Part shown: piece after piece, positions 1 through 9,394 of the stretch | Position numbering within the stretch: the stretch's first letter is position 1 | How the letters are laid out: each line of letters begins with the position of its first letter | Assembly: GCF_018361265.1 (NCBI RefSeq) | Contig: NZ_JAFLNH010000003.1 | Coordinates: forward strand, 40,501-104,500 | Direction of reading: 5' to 3' | Origin: Mycobacterium sp. SM1 | GTDB lineage: Bacteria > Actinomycetota > Actinomycetes > Mycobacteriales > Mycobacteriaceae | Length of the DNA stretch: 64,000 nt | The notes under the pieces: model-generated | What the model was told of the DNA's origin: nothing | Seen by the model: the letters and a program-made list of their open reading frames with translations, nothing else | The model's database searches: none | Position numbers and translations under genes: made by a program

Positions 1-969
1 CATGCCGGGTGCGCCATCCAGCACCTGCAGGTCGGCCACGTGCATCCGGTTCTCGGTCAAGGTGCCCGTTTTGTCGGCGCACACCACGTTGACCCGCGCC
101 AGCCCTTCGATAGCGGGCAGCTCCTGAACCAGGCATTGCCGCCGGCCCAAGCGCACCACGCCCACCGCGAACGCGATCGACGTCATCAGCACCAGGCCCT
201 CGGGAACCATCGGCACCAGCGCTCCGACCATGTGCAGCACCGACTGCTGCCAGCCGGCATGCGTGGTGAACAGCTGGGAGTAGATGATCAGCAGCCCGGT
301 CGGGATCAGCAGATAGGTGATGACCTGCAGGATCTTGTCGATCCCGGCGCGCAACTCCGAGCGCACCAGGGTGAACTTGCTGGCCTCCCGGGTCAGCCGG
401 GCGGCATAGGCGTCGCGCCCGACCGTGGTGGCGCGGTAGGCTCCGGTGCCGGCGACGACGAAGCTGCCGGACATCACGGTGTCCCCGGCCCCCTTTAGAA
501 CGGGGTCGGCCTCGCCGGTGAGCAGCGATTCATCGATCTCTAGGGCGGAGCCTTCGATCACCACCCCGTCGACGACGATCTGGTCGCCGGGGCCCAGTTC
601 GATGATGTCGTCAAGCACCACCTCGTTGGGCAGCAGCTCACGGGTTCCATCGGCCCGGCGCACCAAAGGCTTGGCCTGCCCGACGATGGTGAGTTTGTCC
701 AGCGTCTGCTTTGCCCGCAGCTCTTGCACCATGCCGACGACGCTGTTGGCGATGATCAACAGCCCGAACAGGGCGTTGATCATCGAGCCCGTCGCCAGCA
801 CGATGACAAACAGCACAGCCAGGATCGCGTTGATCCGGGTGAACGTGTTGGCTCGCACGATATCGGCCACGCTGCGCGTCACGCGGGCGGGAATGTCGTT
901 GGCCTTGCCCTCGGCAACCCGTTGGGCGACTTCGGCCTCGGTGAGCCCGATCGCCTGCGCGGCGGTCAT
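1..969 (-). CDS. ctpE: CtpE-like P-type ATPase, 3' end outside window
   Basis: N-terminal 323 codons of a cation-transporting P-type ATPase; the frame stays open to base 1, so the phosphorylation-domain remainder and C-terminus lie outside. Visible are the actuator motif LTGEADP (about residue 150), the membrane motif PMVPEGL, and the phosphorylation motif [11 protein letters not shown] near residue 305. The start [18 protein letters not shown] and the run around [12 protein letters not shown] closely resemble mycobacterial CtpE, reported as a Ca2+ importer in M. smegmatis (family knowledge). The ATG lies 12 bp after the stop of the upstream ATPase, so the two are almost certainly co-transcribed. 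Whether this is the only ctpE or a paralogue cannot be told here. Confidence 0.85.
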   Translation of the reverse strand, partial: MTAAQAIGLTEAEVAQRVAEGKANDIPARVTRSVADIVRANTFTRINAILAVLFVIVLATGSMINALFGLLIIANSVVGMVQELRAKQTLDKLTIVGQAKPLVRRADGTRELLPNEVVLDDIIELGPGDQIVVDGVVIEGSALEIDESLLTGEADPVLKGAGDTVMSGSFVVAGTGAYRATTVGRDAYAARLTREASKFTLVRSELRAGIDKILQVITYLLIPTGLLIIYSQLFTTHAGWQQSVLHMVGALVPMVPEGLVLMTSIAFAVGVVRLGRRQCLVQELPAIEGLARVNVVCADKTGTLTENRMHVADLQVLDGAPGM

Positions 970-980
970 GCCGCGACAGC

Positions 981-3911
981 CTATCGGCTGGACAGGCGCG
1001 CCGTGCCGTCCGCGGGCTGCACCGGCGCGCCGCGGCGCCGCCGCTTCTCATCCGAGCGCCGCAGCCAGTAGCGCCACATTTCGTCGGCACCCCACACGAT
1101 GACGGGATAGGGCAGCAAGAGCACCAGGTCACCGGCCGGTAATGCGGCGGTGCCTAACAGGGCTTGCAGCGGCGGGGTGTAGACGAACACCGCCGCGAGC
1201 ATGATTTCGGCGGCGATACCTGCCAGCAGATAGCGATTGCTGAACACGCCCACCGACCACAGCGAGGCCCGGTGGGTGCGTACCGCAAAGGCGGTGCCGA
1301 TTTGCCCGGCGATCATGCCGAGAAACGTCATCGTGGTCGCCTGCAGGTAGGCGTGATGCAGTGGCGCGCCCACACCCACCGGGGCACCGGGATGCCAGCC
1401 GGCTTTCAGCAGCACATAGAAGAAGCCGCTCAGCTGCAGGGCAGCGACGATCGCACCGAGGAAAAGCCACGCCCGCACCAGCATCGGCGCACAAATGACG
1501 CCTTCCCCGCGGGGACGTGGCGGGCGGGCCATAATACCCGGTTCGGCGGGTTCGCGACTCAGTGCCAGCGCCGGCAGGGTCTCGCTTCCCACGTCGAAGG
1601 CCAGCAGCTGCAAGATGGGCAACGGCAGGGGAATTAGGCCCCCGCCGAGCGCGAACACCAAGAACGGCACGGTTTCCGGTGTGGCGTGGGCAAAGATGTA
1701 GATGATGAATTTGCGGACGTTGTCATAGATACGCCGGCCGGCGTGGATGGCGGTGACGATCGTGCTGAAGTTGTCGTCGGTGAGGACCATGGTGGCGGCC
1801 TCGCGGGCGACGTCGGTGCCCGACAGTCCCATGGCGACGCCGATGTCGGCGCGGCGCAAAGCGGGAGCGTCGTTGACCCCGTCGCCGGTCATGGCGACCA
1901 CATGCCCCTCGATGCGCAGCGCCTCGGCGATGTGCAGCTTGGCCTCCGGGGACGCCCGGGCGAAGATCAAATCAGGGTGGTCGCGGATCAGCGCGGCGAG
2001 CTGTTTTTCGGTCAGCCGCTCGAACTGCTCAGCGGTGACCACAGTGGGGTGGGCACCGGTGATGCCGACCCGCTGGGCGATCGCGCCTGCGGTCAACGGG
2101 TGATCGCCGGTGATCACGATGATGCGGATTCCCGCGGCGTGACATTGAGCGACCGACTCCGTGACGCCCGGACGCGGCGGATCCAGCAGCGCGATCAGGC
2201 CCACCAGCCACAGGTCGCCTTCGACGTCGACCCGCCGCTGCGGCAAGGCGATGGTGGCCGGTAGTTGGCGCTGGGCAAACGCGAGCACCCGCAGCCCTTG
2301 CGCGGCAAGCGTATTCGCCTCGCTCTCCACTTTCCGGCGCTGCTGCTCATCCAGGGCCAGCGCGCTGCCATCGGCGGCCATCAGCTGGGTGCAGCGTGAC
2401 AGCACCGCCTCGGGTGCGCCCTTGGTGTGCACCACCAGCGACCCATCGTCGGCCTGGTCGATGGTGGACATCAGCTTCAGCTCGGGATTGAAGTGAAACT
2501 GCCAGCGGCGCCGGCGTTCTCGCCGACCACTGTCGGTGTCGGCACCAAGTCTGCGAGCCAGCGTCAGCACGGCGACCTCGGTGGGATCACCGACCGGGCC
2601 GGCAATGTCGTCCAGGCGTGCATTGTTGCAGTCGGCCGCGATGCGGCCGAGCGACTGCAATGGCATCGGGAAGGGTGTCTTACCGCCCGCGGCATCCGGG
2701 ACGTGCGTCTCGAGGTCGAGTCGGCCCGCGGTGGTCCACACCGCAACGGCGGTCATGCGGTTTTCGGTCAGTGTGCCGGTCTTGTCGGTACAGATCACGT
2801 CCGTCGAGCCCAGCGTTTCCACCGCAGAGAGTCGTTTGACCAGCGCACCGCGGCCCGCCAGCTCCCGCACCGCCACCGCCAGCGCCAGCGTGATCACCGG
2901 CAGCAGACCTTCGGGCACCATGCCGGCCAGCAACCCCGCGGCGAAGACGATGGAGTTGATCAGGGTCAGATGGGCGGCGATCGTGGCAACCGGGATGAAC
3001 GACAGCGCCAGCATCAGCGAGACCGCCGCGATCAGCCAGGCCACCCGCCGAACCTGGTGCTCCAGCGGGCTGGGCTCGGGTTTCACCCTCTCGGACAGCG
3101 CCGCGATCCGGCCAATCTCGGTGCCCATCCCCGTCGCGAACACGACGCCCCGGGCTTCACCGCCGGTGCAATTGGTGCCGCTGAAAGCCAGCTCGTGCGC
3201 ACGAAGCAGGGGCACGTGCACATCCACCATCGCCGCTGACCGCACCGCAGGCACCGATTCCCCGGTCAGCGCCGACATGTCGACCTCGATCGCTCCGCTC
3301 AACAGCCGGATATCGGCGGGGATGCGATCGCCCTCCTTGATGACCACGATGTCGCCGGGCACCACCTGCGTCGCGTCGATCTCGACGACCCTGCCGTCCC
3401 GTTCGACGTTGGCGCGCTGCGGAAGATACTTCGCCAGCGCCTCTACCGCGCGTTCGGCCTGCAGTTCCTGCACGAAGGCGAACGCCGCGTTGAGCACGAT
3501 AATCAAGATCACCGCTGCGGCGACCACGTTCGAGCCCACGATCAACAACAGCCCGGCGGCCAGCCACAGCAACAACGCCAACGGGTGGGTAAACTGGCGC
3601 GCCAACTCTGCCGGCCACCGCCGCCCGCCCCGCCGTTGCAACGCATTAGGGCCATATTGCAGCAGTCGCCGCGCCGCCTCGGCGCTGGTCAACCCCTCCC
3701 GGCCGGTGCGCAGATCACGCAACAGCCGGTCTGCGGCCTCTTCGGGGTCAAGGACCGTCACAGCACCGCCGGCCGACTCCGCGGCGGTTAAGTGGCTTTT
3801 ATGGGTCCGGATATGGCTCATGCGGGTCGGCACGACCGGTGGTGGGCCATCGACGCTCGGCGATCTCTCCTCGGTCACCGATGGGCCTCCCACGCTTGGG
3901 CTAAGGGGCAC
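981..3911 (-). CDS. P2-type cation-transporting ATPase
   Basis: Full-length P2-type ATPase of 976 codons. In order: N-terminal cation ATPase domain ([18 protein letters not shown]), actuator loop with LTGES, membrane motif [14 protein letters not shown], phosphorylation motif [12 protein letters not shown], nucleotide domain with KGAPE, hinge [17 protein letters not shown], and C-terminal membrane segments with [12 protein letters not shown]. It should pump a cation across the plasma membrane; the ion (Ca2+, Na+/K+ or other) is not determinable by eye. It fills the place ctpF has in other dormancy regions but is not clearly its orthologue. The GTG at 3911 gives a repetitive Ser/Pro leader; ATG 3821 ([10 protein letters not shown]) is an equally plausible start. 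Co-transcribed with DUF1918 upstream and the CtpE-like gene downstream. Confidence 0.88.
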   Translation of the reverse strand: MPLSPSVGGPSVTEERSPSVDGPPPVVPTRMSHIRTHKSHLTAAESAGGAVTVLDPEEAADRLLRDLRTGREGLTSAEAARRLLQYGPNALQRRGGRRWPAELARQFTHPLALLLWLAAGLLLIVGSNVVAAAVILIIVLNAAFAFVQELQAERAVEALAKYLPQRANVERDGRVVEIDATQVVPGDIVVIKEGDRIPADIRLLSGAIEVDMSALTGESVPAVRSAAMVDVHVPLLRAHELAFSGTNCTGGEARGVVFATGMGTEIGRIAALSERVKPEPSPLEHQVRRVAWLIAAVSLMLALSFIPVATIAAHLTLINSIVFAAGLLAGMVPEGLLPVITLALAVAVRELAGRGALVKRLSAVETLGSTDVICTDKTGTLTENRMTAVAVWTTAGRLDLETHVPDAAGGKTPFPMPLQSLGRIAADCNNARLDDIAGPVGDPTEVAVLTLARRLGADTDSGRRERRRRWQFHFNPELKLMSTIDQADDGSLVVHTKGAPEAVLSRCTQLMAADGSALALDEQQRRKVESEANTLAAQGLRVLAFAQRQLPATIALPQRRVDVEGDLWLVGLIALLDPPRPGVTESVAQCHAAGIRIIVITGDHPLTAGAIAQRVGITGAHPTVVTAEQFERLTEKQLAALIRDHPDLIFARASPEAKLHIAEALRIEGHVVAMTGDGVNDAPALRRADIGVAMGLSGTDVAREAATMVLTDDNFSTIVTAIHAGRRIYDNVRKFIIYIFAHATPETVPFLVFALGGGLIPLPLPILQLLAFDVGSETLPALALSREPAEPGIMARPPRPRGEGVICAPMLVRAWLFLGAIVAALQLSGFFYVLLKAGWHPGAPVGVGAPLHHAYLQATTMTFLGMIAGQIGTAFAVRTHRASLWSVGVFSNRYLLAGIAAEIMLAAVFVYTPPLQALLGTAALPAGDLVLLLPYPVIVWGADEMWRYWLRRSDEKRRRRGAPVQPADGTARLSSR

Positions 3912-3965
3912 CGATGCCCATGCGAATACGGTTTCTGCCGACGCTATCGATGATATTAAGCATCA

Positions 3966-4244
3966 TTAACCGTCGTGGGCGGGTGGATCGTTCAGGATCG
4001 CCGCTTGCGTTGACGCCAGTCGGGCCCGGGCGCGCTCGTCGGCTGCCTGCTGCTCCGCCTGGGTGACAATGACCGCGTCGGGTCCGGGAAACACCAGCGC
4101 CTCATGTCCGGTGTCCAGCCAGCGCACCATGTAGGGCGGCGAGCCGTCCGTGCCGTGCACCTCGGTGATCATCCCGCGATGCTCCGGCTGCTCGTTGGTC
4201 CTGCCCTTGACCACCAACCAATCACCGGTGTTGGCCCTCATCAT
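3966..4244 (-). CDS. DUF1918 family small protein
   Basis: A 92-residue basic/acidic protein with the DUF1918 signature: an SH3-like beta core around GDWLVVKGR, HRGMITEVHG and PPYMVRWLDTGHEALVFPGPDA. Function unknown; the family is common in actinobacteria near stress genes. Two ATGs are adjacent (4244 and 4241). The ribosome site AAAGGGG fits the second better, giving MRANTGDW. It lies 55 bp before the P2-type ATPase and probably heads that operon, downstream of a DosR-like box at 4352-4369. Confidence 0.8.
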   Translation of the reverse strand: MMRANTGDWLVVKGRTNEQPEHRGMITEVHGTDGSPPYMVRWLDTGHEALVFPGPDAVIVTQAEQQAADERARARLASTQAAILNDPPAHDG

Positions 4245-4286
4245 TTACCCCTTTGCTGGTTACCCCTTTGCTGGTTACCCCTTTGC
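4245..4286 (-). repeat. 15-bp tandem repeat (2.8 copies) carrying Shine-Dalgarno sequences
   Basis: On the minus strand the unit is CCAGCAAAGGGGTAA, present twice in full and once in part, immediately upstream of the DUF1918 start. Each unit carries an AAAGGGG ribosome-binding-like core, so the leader presents three candidate sites in a row; only the last is at normal distance from the ATG. Seen directly in sequence. Confidence 0.9.
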
Positions 4287-4351
4287 CTCAGTTGGCTTTC
4301 ATGATGCGGGCACCGCGAATATTCGTGGTAGGGCAGTACGGCACCAGCCTC

Positions 4352-4369
4352 GGGGGCCAAAGGTCCATC
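4352..4369 (-). promoter_or_regulatory. probable DosR box, DUF1918/ATPase side
   Basis: The minus strand reads GATGGACCTTTGGCCCCC, a degenerate match to the DosR consensus (GGGACTTTNGGCCC-like). It sits about 110 bp upstream of the DUF1918 start. The rest of 4287-4678 holds no convincing gene; it is a divergent promoter region shared with the USP at 4679. Confidence 0.55.
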
Positions 4370-4557
4370 CGGATCCCGCAGTCCTGGGGTGTCTTGACAT
4401 CCGCGCCGGTCGCCAAGCCTGGCGCGCATGGGGTGTAGCATGCCGGGAGTATCTGCGGCGGTGCAGTTGCGGCGCAGGGTTGGCGCAACCGTTTTCGCAC
4501 GCCATCGCGTTCGGTAGCGACCGCGGTCGATTCGCAGTTGCAGCTCACCGGGTTTCG

Positions 4558-4585
4558 GGGCCATTGGAGGGCCATTGGTCCTGAC
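4558..4585 (+). promoter_or_regulatory. DosR-like box with duplicated half, USP side
   Basis: GGGCCATTGG occurs twice, at 4558-4567 and 4569-4578; the second copy continues to GGGCCATTGGTCCT, the same degenerate DosR-type box seen near the hydrogenase (35733) and nitroreductase (46243) genes. It is about 95 bp upstream of the USP start codon. Confidence 0.6.
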
Positions 4586-4678
4586 GACGGCGGACCTTTT
4601 GCCCCAGCCTGGCACACGGCCGACGACAGTACGCTTCGAGCGTGACCGACGTGATTGGCAGCGCGTGAGGGAGGCGAG

Positions 4679-5572
4679 ATGTGCGAAGCGGCAACGAAGT
4701 ACGGGATATTGGTTGGTGTCGACGGTTCGGTGGAGGCGGTCGCTGCCATCCGCTGGGCGACCCGGGAAGCCCTGCTGCGCGGTCAGCCGATCACGCTGAT
4801 GCACGTTGTCGCCCCGGCCCCCGACTGGGCCACGCCTTCCAGGCAGGCGCAACTTGCCCGGGCGTGGGAGAAAAACGCCAACGACGTCATCGAGCAAGCG
4901 CGTCAGGCGGTGCTGGCCGGCGCGGAGGCATCCGATCCTCCCGAGCTACACACCGAGGTGGCCCATTCGGCCGTGGTGCCGGCACTTATCGACGCGTCCC
5001 GGCAGGCCGAGATGACCGTCATCGGTAGTCATGGGATGAGCGCGCTGAGCCGTTTCCTATTGGGCTCGGTCAGTGATGGCTTGCTTCACCACGGCTACGG
5101 CCCGATCGCCATCATTCATGGCGACCGGGCGGTCGACGAGCAGGCACCGGTTGTGCTGGGCATCGACGGGTCGCCTGCCTCAGAAGCGGCCACCGCCTTG
5201 GCTTTCGATGAGGCGTCGCGTCGGGGTGTGCGCCTTGTCGCGGTACACGCCTGGAGCGATGTCGGGGTTTTCCCGATCCTTGGGATGGATTGGCGGGAAT
5301 ACGAAGCCCAAGGTAACGAGGTCTTGGCCGAACGCCTGGCCGGATGGCAAGAACGATATCCGGATGTGACCGTGCGCCGCCGGCTGGTGTGCGACAAACC
5401 GGCCCACTGGCTCATCGAGGAATCCCACCACGCCCAGCTTGTCGTGGTCGGCAGCCATGGCCGGGGCGGGTTCCCCGGCATGCTGCTGGGCTCGGTGAGT
5501 TCCGCGGTGGCGCAGTCCGTCGACATTCCGGTGCTTGTCGTGCGGCCTCGCGACGCGGCAGGCCGCATATGA
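4679..5572 (+). CDS. tandem universal stress protein (two UspA domains)
   Basis: A 297-residue cytosolic protein with two UspA domains (about 8-145 and 155-292). Each carries the ATP-binding pattern G-x2-G-x9-G-S: GSHGMSALSRFLLGS and GSHGRGGFPGMLLGS. The C-terminal half resembles Rv1996/Rv2005c-type USPs, which are DosR regulated in M. tuberculosis. ATG 4679 is chosen over an upstream TTG because GGGAGGCG precedes it at good spacing. It is divergent from DUF1918 and the ATPases and has a DosR-like box upstream. Likely an ATP-binding stress modulator; no enzymatic activity is inferred. Confidence 0.88.
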   Translation: MCEAATKYGILVGVDGSVEAVAAIRWATREALLRGQPITLMHVVAPAPDWATPSRQAQLARAWEKNANDVIEQARQAVLAGAEASDPPELHTEVAHSAVVPALIDASRQAEMTVIGSHGMSALSRFLLGSVSDGLLHHGYGPIAIIHGDRAVDEQAPVVLGIDGSPASEAATALAFDEASRRGVRLVAVHAWSDVGVFPILGMDWREYEAQGNEVLAERLAGWQERYPDVTVRRRLVCDKPAHWLIEESHHAQLVVVGSHGRGGFPGMLLGSVSSAVAQSVDIPVLVVRPRDAAGRI

Positions 5573-5606
5573 CCGACCGTGCGCCCGCTCCGGTACGTCA
5601 GGCGCG

Positions 5607-6026
5607 TTACCGAGTCTGGGCGGGCTGACCAACCGCGCTGATCGCCGCCTGCAGCTTGCTCGCGGCTTGGTCGGCGATTTCTTGCAGCCCCTCCGGTTGG
5701 CCTGCCACCTGGACCATGATTTGCGGATCCATCGCCTCCACGATGATCGCGTCGCTCTGGCCGGCGAGGTCGGCCCGCACCACCACGTTGCACGGCAACA
5801 GCTGGCCGATCTCGCGGTCCACATCCAGCGCACGATGCGCCAAGGAGGGGTTGCAGGCACCAAGGATCAGATAATCCTCCATCTCCTGACCGAGCTTTTC
5901 CTTCAGCGTGGCTTTGACATCGATCTTCGTCAGCACACCGAAGCCCTGATCGGCCAGCGCTCGGGTGACGCGATCAACCGCTTCACCGAACGAGGTGTGC
6001 AGCTTGGTGCTAAGGCCCAGCGTCAT
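5607..6026 (-). CDS. DUF302 family protein
   Basis: A 139-residue DUF302 protein; the family fold is seen in FGEAVDRVTRALADQGFGV, LGACNPSLAHRAL and LPCNVVVRAD. Function is poorly defined; members often lie beside CsoR/CstR-type repressors and sulfur or metal genes, as here. Its ATG has a strong GGGAGGAG site and lies 68 bp after the CstR-like gene in the same direction, so the two form an operon. A second, broken DUF302 gene lies at 61979-62390. Confidence 0.85.
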   Translation of the reverse strand: MTLGLSTKLHTSFGEAVDRVTRALADQGFGVLTKIDVKATLKEKLGQEMEDYLILGACNPSLAHRALDVDREIGQLLPCNVVVRADLAGQSDAIIVEAMDPQIMVQVAGQPEGLQEIADQAASKLQAAISAVGQPAQTR

Positions 6027-6094
6027 TGCTACTCCTCCCTAGTCCTTCGTGACTGTTGACATGCTCTGCCGTTTGCGATCCGCGCACCTGCGAT

Positions 6095-6510
<416 letters not shown>

Positions 6511-6876
6511 ATGAGCCAACACACCCATTACCAGGAAGTGCTCAACGAGCTGAACCCGCAGCATCGCGCCCTCAAGGCAATGATCCCGGAGGTCTACCGC
6601 GGGTACCTGGAAATGCAAAAAGCCGCGCAGACTCCCGGCGCGTTAGACACGAAAGTCAAAGAACTCATCGCGCTGGCGATCGGCATCGTGGCCGGGTGCG
6701 ATGGCTGCATCGCCTCACACGCCCGAGCCGCCGTGCGTGCCGGGGCGAGCAAGCAAGAAGCCGCCGAGGCCATCGGCGTCAGCATCCAAATGCACGGTGG
6801 GCCGGCCACCATCTACGGCGCTCGCGCTTATGACGCGTTTTGTGAGTTCGCCGACGCCACGTCACCGGCCCGATGA
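6511..6876 (+). CDS. carboxymuconolactone decarboxylase / AhpD-like protein
   Basis: A 121-residue all-helical AhpD/CMD-family protein with the redox motif GCDGCIASHARAAVRAGA (CxxC followed by His after three residues) and an upstream Glu (KELIALA), the residues used by AhpD-type disulfide reductases. Probably a thiol-disulfide reductase or peroxide-defence partner; the thioredoxin gene downstream supports this. A CstR-like operator lies just upstream. ATG 6511 is preferred over the in-frame ATG 6493, which lies inside the operator. Confidence 0.85.
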   Translation: MSQHTHYQEVLNELNPQHRALKAMIPEVYRGYLEMQKAAQTPGALDTKVKELIALAIGIVAGCDGCIASHARAAVRAGASKQEAAEAIGVSIQMHGGPATIYGARAYDAFCEFADATSPAR

Positions 6877-6950
6877 GCATCGGAGGCGGGGCGCCGGGCA
6901 TCCGGCCGACTGCTATCCGGAAACGGACCGCTTTGAGGTTTTCGTCATCC

Positions 6951-6990
6951 ACGCCGACACGCCGACACGGCAACGAAAGGAAACGAAAGG
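6951..6990 (+). repeat. short tandem duplications in thioredoxin leader
   Basis: ACGCCGAC twice (6951-6966), then CAACGAAAGG/AAACGAAAGG (6971-6990). The second pair duplicates the GAAAGG ribosome-site-like core 13-23 bp before the thioredoxin ATG. Confidence 0.8.
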
Positions 6991-7002
6991 ATAGGTGCTG
7001 CA

Positions 7003-7377
7003 ATGACCATAAAAAATCTCACCTTCACCGATTTCGAGTCGACGATCCTGGAAAACCCAATCGTGCTCGTCGACTTCTGGGCGCCGTGGTGTGGCCCGTG
7101 CCGGGCTTTCGGTCCGGTCTTCGAACAGTCCGCCCAAAACTACCCGGACATTGTGCACGCCAAAGTCAACACCGAAGATGAGCGGGAGCTGGCCGCAGCG
7201 GCCGGCATCCGATCCATCCCGACCATCATGGCTTTTCGCGACGGCGTCCTGGTGTACAGCCAGCCCGGGGCGATGCCTCCGGCGGTGCTCGACGATCTGA
7301 TCGGCCAGATCAAGGCCCTCGACATGGAGGCGGTTCGCGCCCGGATCGCCGCGCGCCGTGCTGACGCTAAAGCCTAA
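7003..7377 (+). CDS. thioredoxin
   Basis: A 124-residue thioredoxin: LVDFWAPWCGPCRAFGPVFE holds the WCGPC active site (about residue 28-32), and the cis-proline loop is SIPTIMAF. The C-terminal tail is slightly extended. It reduces protein disulfides or persulfides in the cytosol. It follows the AhpD-like gene by 126 bp and is likely in the same sulfur-stress unit. The leader carries duplicated GAAAGG sequences. Confidence 0.93.
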   Translation: MTIKNLTFTDFESTILENPIVLVDFWAPWCGPCRAFGPVFEQSAQNYPDIVHAKVNTEDERELAAAAGIRSIPTIMAFRDGVLVYSQPGAMPPAVLDDLIGQIKALDMEAVRARIAARRADAKA

Positions 7378-7496
7378 GCAGCACAACAGTGCTTTCATTG
7401 TCGATGTGCGCAGCTACATGCTGCTGGCAACGCCGAGTTTCCCACGGCAGCAGCTAAATTCGGGTAATCGGCTAGGACGCGACGTCGGGAGATGCC

Positions 7497-9206
7497 ATGA
7501 CCGCTGATGCCATGTCTGTGGTCCGGTTGCAAGCGCGCCGCCCGTTTCCGGCCCGGTTGGGGCCGAAGGGCGCGCTGGTCTACCGGCTGATCACCACCAC
7601 CGACCACAAGACGATCGGGATCATGTACGTGGTCACCTGCATGAGCCTGTTCTTTGTGGGCGGGCTGATGGCGCTGTTGATGCGCGCCGAGCTGGCCGCA
7701 CCCGGTCTGCAGTTTTTGTCCAACGAGCAGTACAACCAGCTGTTCACCATGCATGGCACCATCATGTTGCTGCTGTATGCCACCCCGATCGTGTTCGGGT
7801 TCGCCAACCTGGTGCTGCCGCTGCAGATCGGCGCCCCCGATGTCGCCTTCCCGCGGCTGAACGCCCTGTCGTTCTGGCTGTTTTTCTTCGGCGCCTTGAT
7901 CACCCTCGCGGGTTTCATCACCCCGGGCGGGGCCGCCGACTTCGGCTGGACCGCCTACACGCCGTTAAGCGACGGCTTGCATAGCCCCGGAGCCGGTGGC
8001 GACTTGTGGATCATGGGGCTGATCATCGCGGGTCTGGGCACCATTTTGGGCGCGGTCAACATGATCACCACGGTGGTGTGCCTGCGCGCGCCCGGGATGA
8101 CGATGTTCCGGATGCCGATCTTCACCTGGGACATCCTGGTGACGTCGATCATCGTGCTGATCGCCTTTCCGCCCCTGACCGCCGCGCTGTTCGCGCTGGC
8201 CTATGACCGGCACCTCGGAGGGCACGTCTATGACCCGGCCAGCGGTGGGCCGATCCTGTGGCAGCATCTGTTCTGGTTCTTCGGCCACCCCGAGGTCTAC
8301 ATTGTCGCGTTGCCGTTTTTCGGGGTCGTCACCGAGATTTTTCCGGTGTTTAGCCGCAAACCGGTCTTCGGCTACACCACCCTGGTCTATGCCACCTTGG
8401 GTATTGCGGGGCTGTCGATCACGGTGTGGGCGCACCACATGTTCGCCACCGGCGCGGTGCTACTGTCGTTCTTTAGCCTTACGTCCTATCTGATCGCGGT
8501 GCCCACCGGGATGAAGTTCTTCAACTGGATTGGCACCATGTGGAAGGGCCAGCTGACCTTCGAGACACCGATGCTGTTCTCGGTCGGCTTTTTGGTGACC
8601 TTCCTGCTGGGCGGTTTGACCGGGGTGCTGCTGGCCAGCCCGCCGCTGGACTTTCACGTCACCGACTCCTATTTCGTGGTCGCGCACTTTCACTACACGC
8701 TGTTCGGCACCATCGTGTTCTCCACCTTCGCCGGCATCTATTTCTGGTTTCCGAAGATGACCGGGCGGCTGCTGGACGAGCGGCTGGGCAAGCTGCATTT
8801 CTGGCTGACCCTCATCGGGTTTAACACCACGTTTTTGGTGCAGCACTGGCTGGGCAACATGGGCATGCCGCGCCGCTACGCCGACTATCTGCCCACCGAC
8901 GGTTTCCAGCCGCTCAACGTGGTCTCCACCACCGGCGCGTTCATCCTCGGTGTCTCGATGCTGCCGTTCGTGTGGAACGTGTTCAAAAGCTGGCGCTACG
9001 GCGAGCCGGTGATTGTCGATGACCCGTGGGGTTACGGCAATTCGCTGGAGTGGGCGACCAGCTGCCCGCCGCCGCGGCACAACTTCACCGAGCTGCCCCG
9101 CATCCGCTCGGAGCGTCCGGCGTTCGAGTTGCACTACCCGCACATGGTCGAACGGCTACGCGCCGAAGCGCACGTCGGCCACCGCGCGAAAGGGAGCGAG
9201 TCATGA
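7497..9206 (+). CDS. ctaD: cytochrome c oxidase subunit I (aa3 type)
   Basis: A 569-residue heme-copper oxidase subunit I with about 12 membrane helices. Visible are TTDHKTIG at the N-terminus, the low-spin heme His in MHGTIM, the CuB motif GHPEVYI with cross-linked Tyr (about 262), WAHHMF (about 311) and HFHYTL (about 397). It reduces O2 to water and pumps protons. No subunit II or III gene lies next to it, and a near-identical inverted copy runs off the right window edge (62478-64000), so it is probably a paralogue serving a shared oxidase. Bases 7720-9180 match 62540-64000. It sits between thioredoxin and the sulfide oxidoreductase. Confidence 0.95.
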   Translation: MTADAMSVVRLQARRPFPARLGPKGALVYRLITTTDHKTIGIMYVVTCMSLFFVGGLMALLMRAELAAPGLQFLSNEQYNQLFTMHGTIMLLLYATPIVFGFANLVLPLQIGAPDVAFPRLNALSFWLFFFGALITLAGFITPGGAADFGWTAYTPLSDGLHSPGAGGDLWIMGLIIAGLGTILGAVNMITTVVCLRAPGMTMFRMPIFTWDILVTSIIVLIAFPPLTAALFALAYDRHLGGHVYDPASGGPILWQHLFWFFGHPEVYIVALPFFGVVTEIFPVFSRKPVFGYTTLVYATLGIAGLSITVWAHHMFATGAVLLSFFSLTSYLIAVPTGMKFFNWIGTMWKGQLTFETPMLFSVGFLVTFLLGGLTGVLLASPPLDFHVTDSYFVVAHFHYTLFGTIVFSTFAGIYFWFPKMTGRLLDERLGKLHFWLTLIGFNTTFLVQHWLGNMGMPRRYADYLPTDGFQPLNVVSTTGAFILGVSMLPFVWNVFKSWRYGEPVIVDDPWGYGNSLEWATSCPPPRHNFTELPRIRSERPAFELHYPHMVERLRAEAHVGHRAKGSES

Positions 9207-9373
9207 CTCAGGTGTGCGCCGCGAGCGACGCGGTGGTGCATTCGCCGAGCAGCACCCGGCGCTCAATTTTGCAGCTATTGGCGGCTGTTAGCGGCTATTG
9301 TTGCTGTCTCACCAAACCCTGTCACACAGGGATGTTGTCGCCGCATCTTTTTCGTCATAGTTTTTCGTCATAG
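9203..9373 (+). CDS. small ORF overlapping the ctaD stop (56 aa), uncertain
   Basis: ATG at 9203 overlaps the ctaD stop as ATGA, a layout typical of translational coupling. The product is Cys-rich in its middle ([10 protein letters not shown]) and matches no family I know. The frame ends inside a 13-bp tandem repeat. It may be a truncated remnant of a gene once downstream of ctaD; it is absent at the second ctaD copy. Confidence 0.3.
   Translation: MTQVCAASDAVVHSPSSTRRSILQLLAAVSGYCCCLTKPCHTGMLSPHLFRHSFSS
9348..9373 (+). repeat. 13-bp perfect tandem duplication
   Basis: TTTTTCGTCATAG occurs twice back to back, 22 bp before the sulfide oxidoreductase ATG. A small hairpin CCCTGT-CAC-ACAGGG lies just upstream (about 9318-9332). 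Confidence 0.9.
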
Positions 9374-9394
9374 TGGTCTCACCGAGGAGCGTCA

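Noticed and set aside
2536..3969. Long open frame (477 codons) on the plus strand
   Set aside because: Antisense to the P-type ATPase; Ser/Arg/Thr-rich with no family motif. A high-GC shadow frame.
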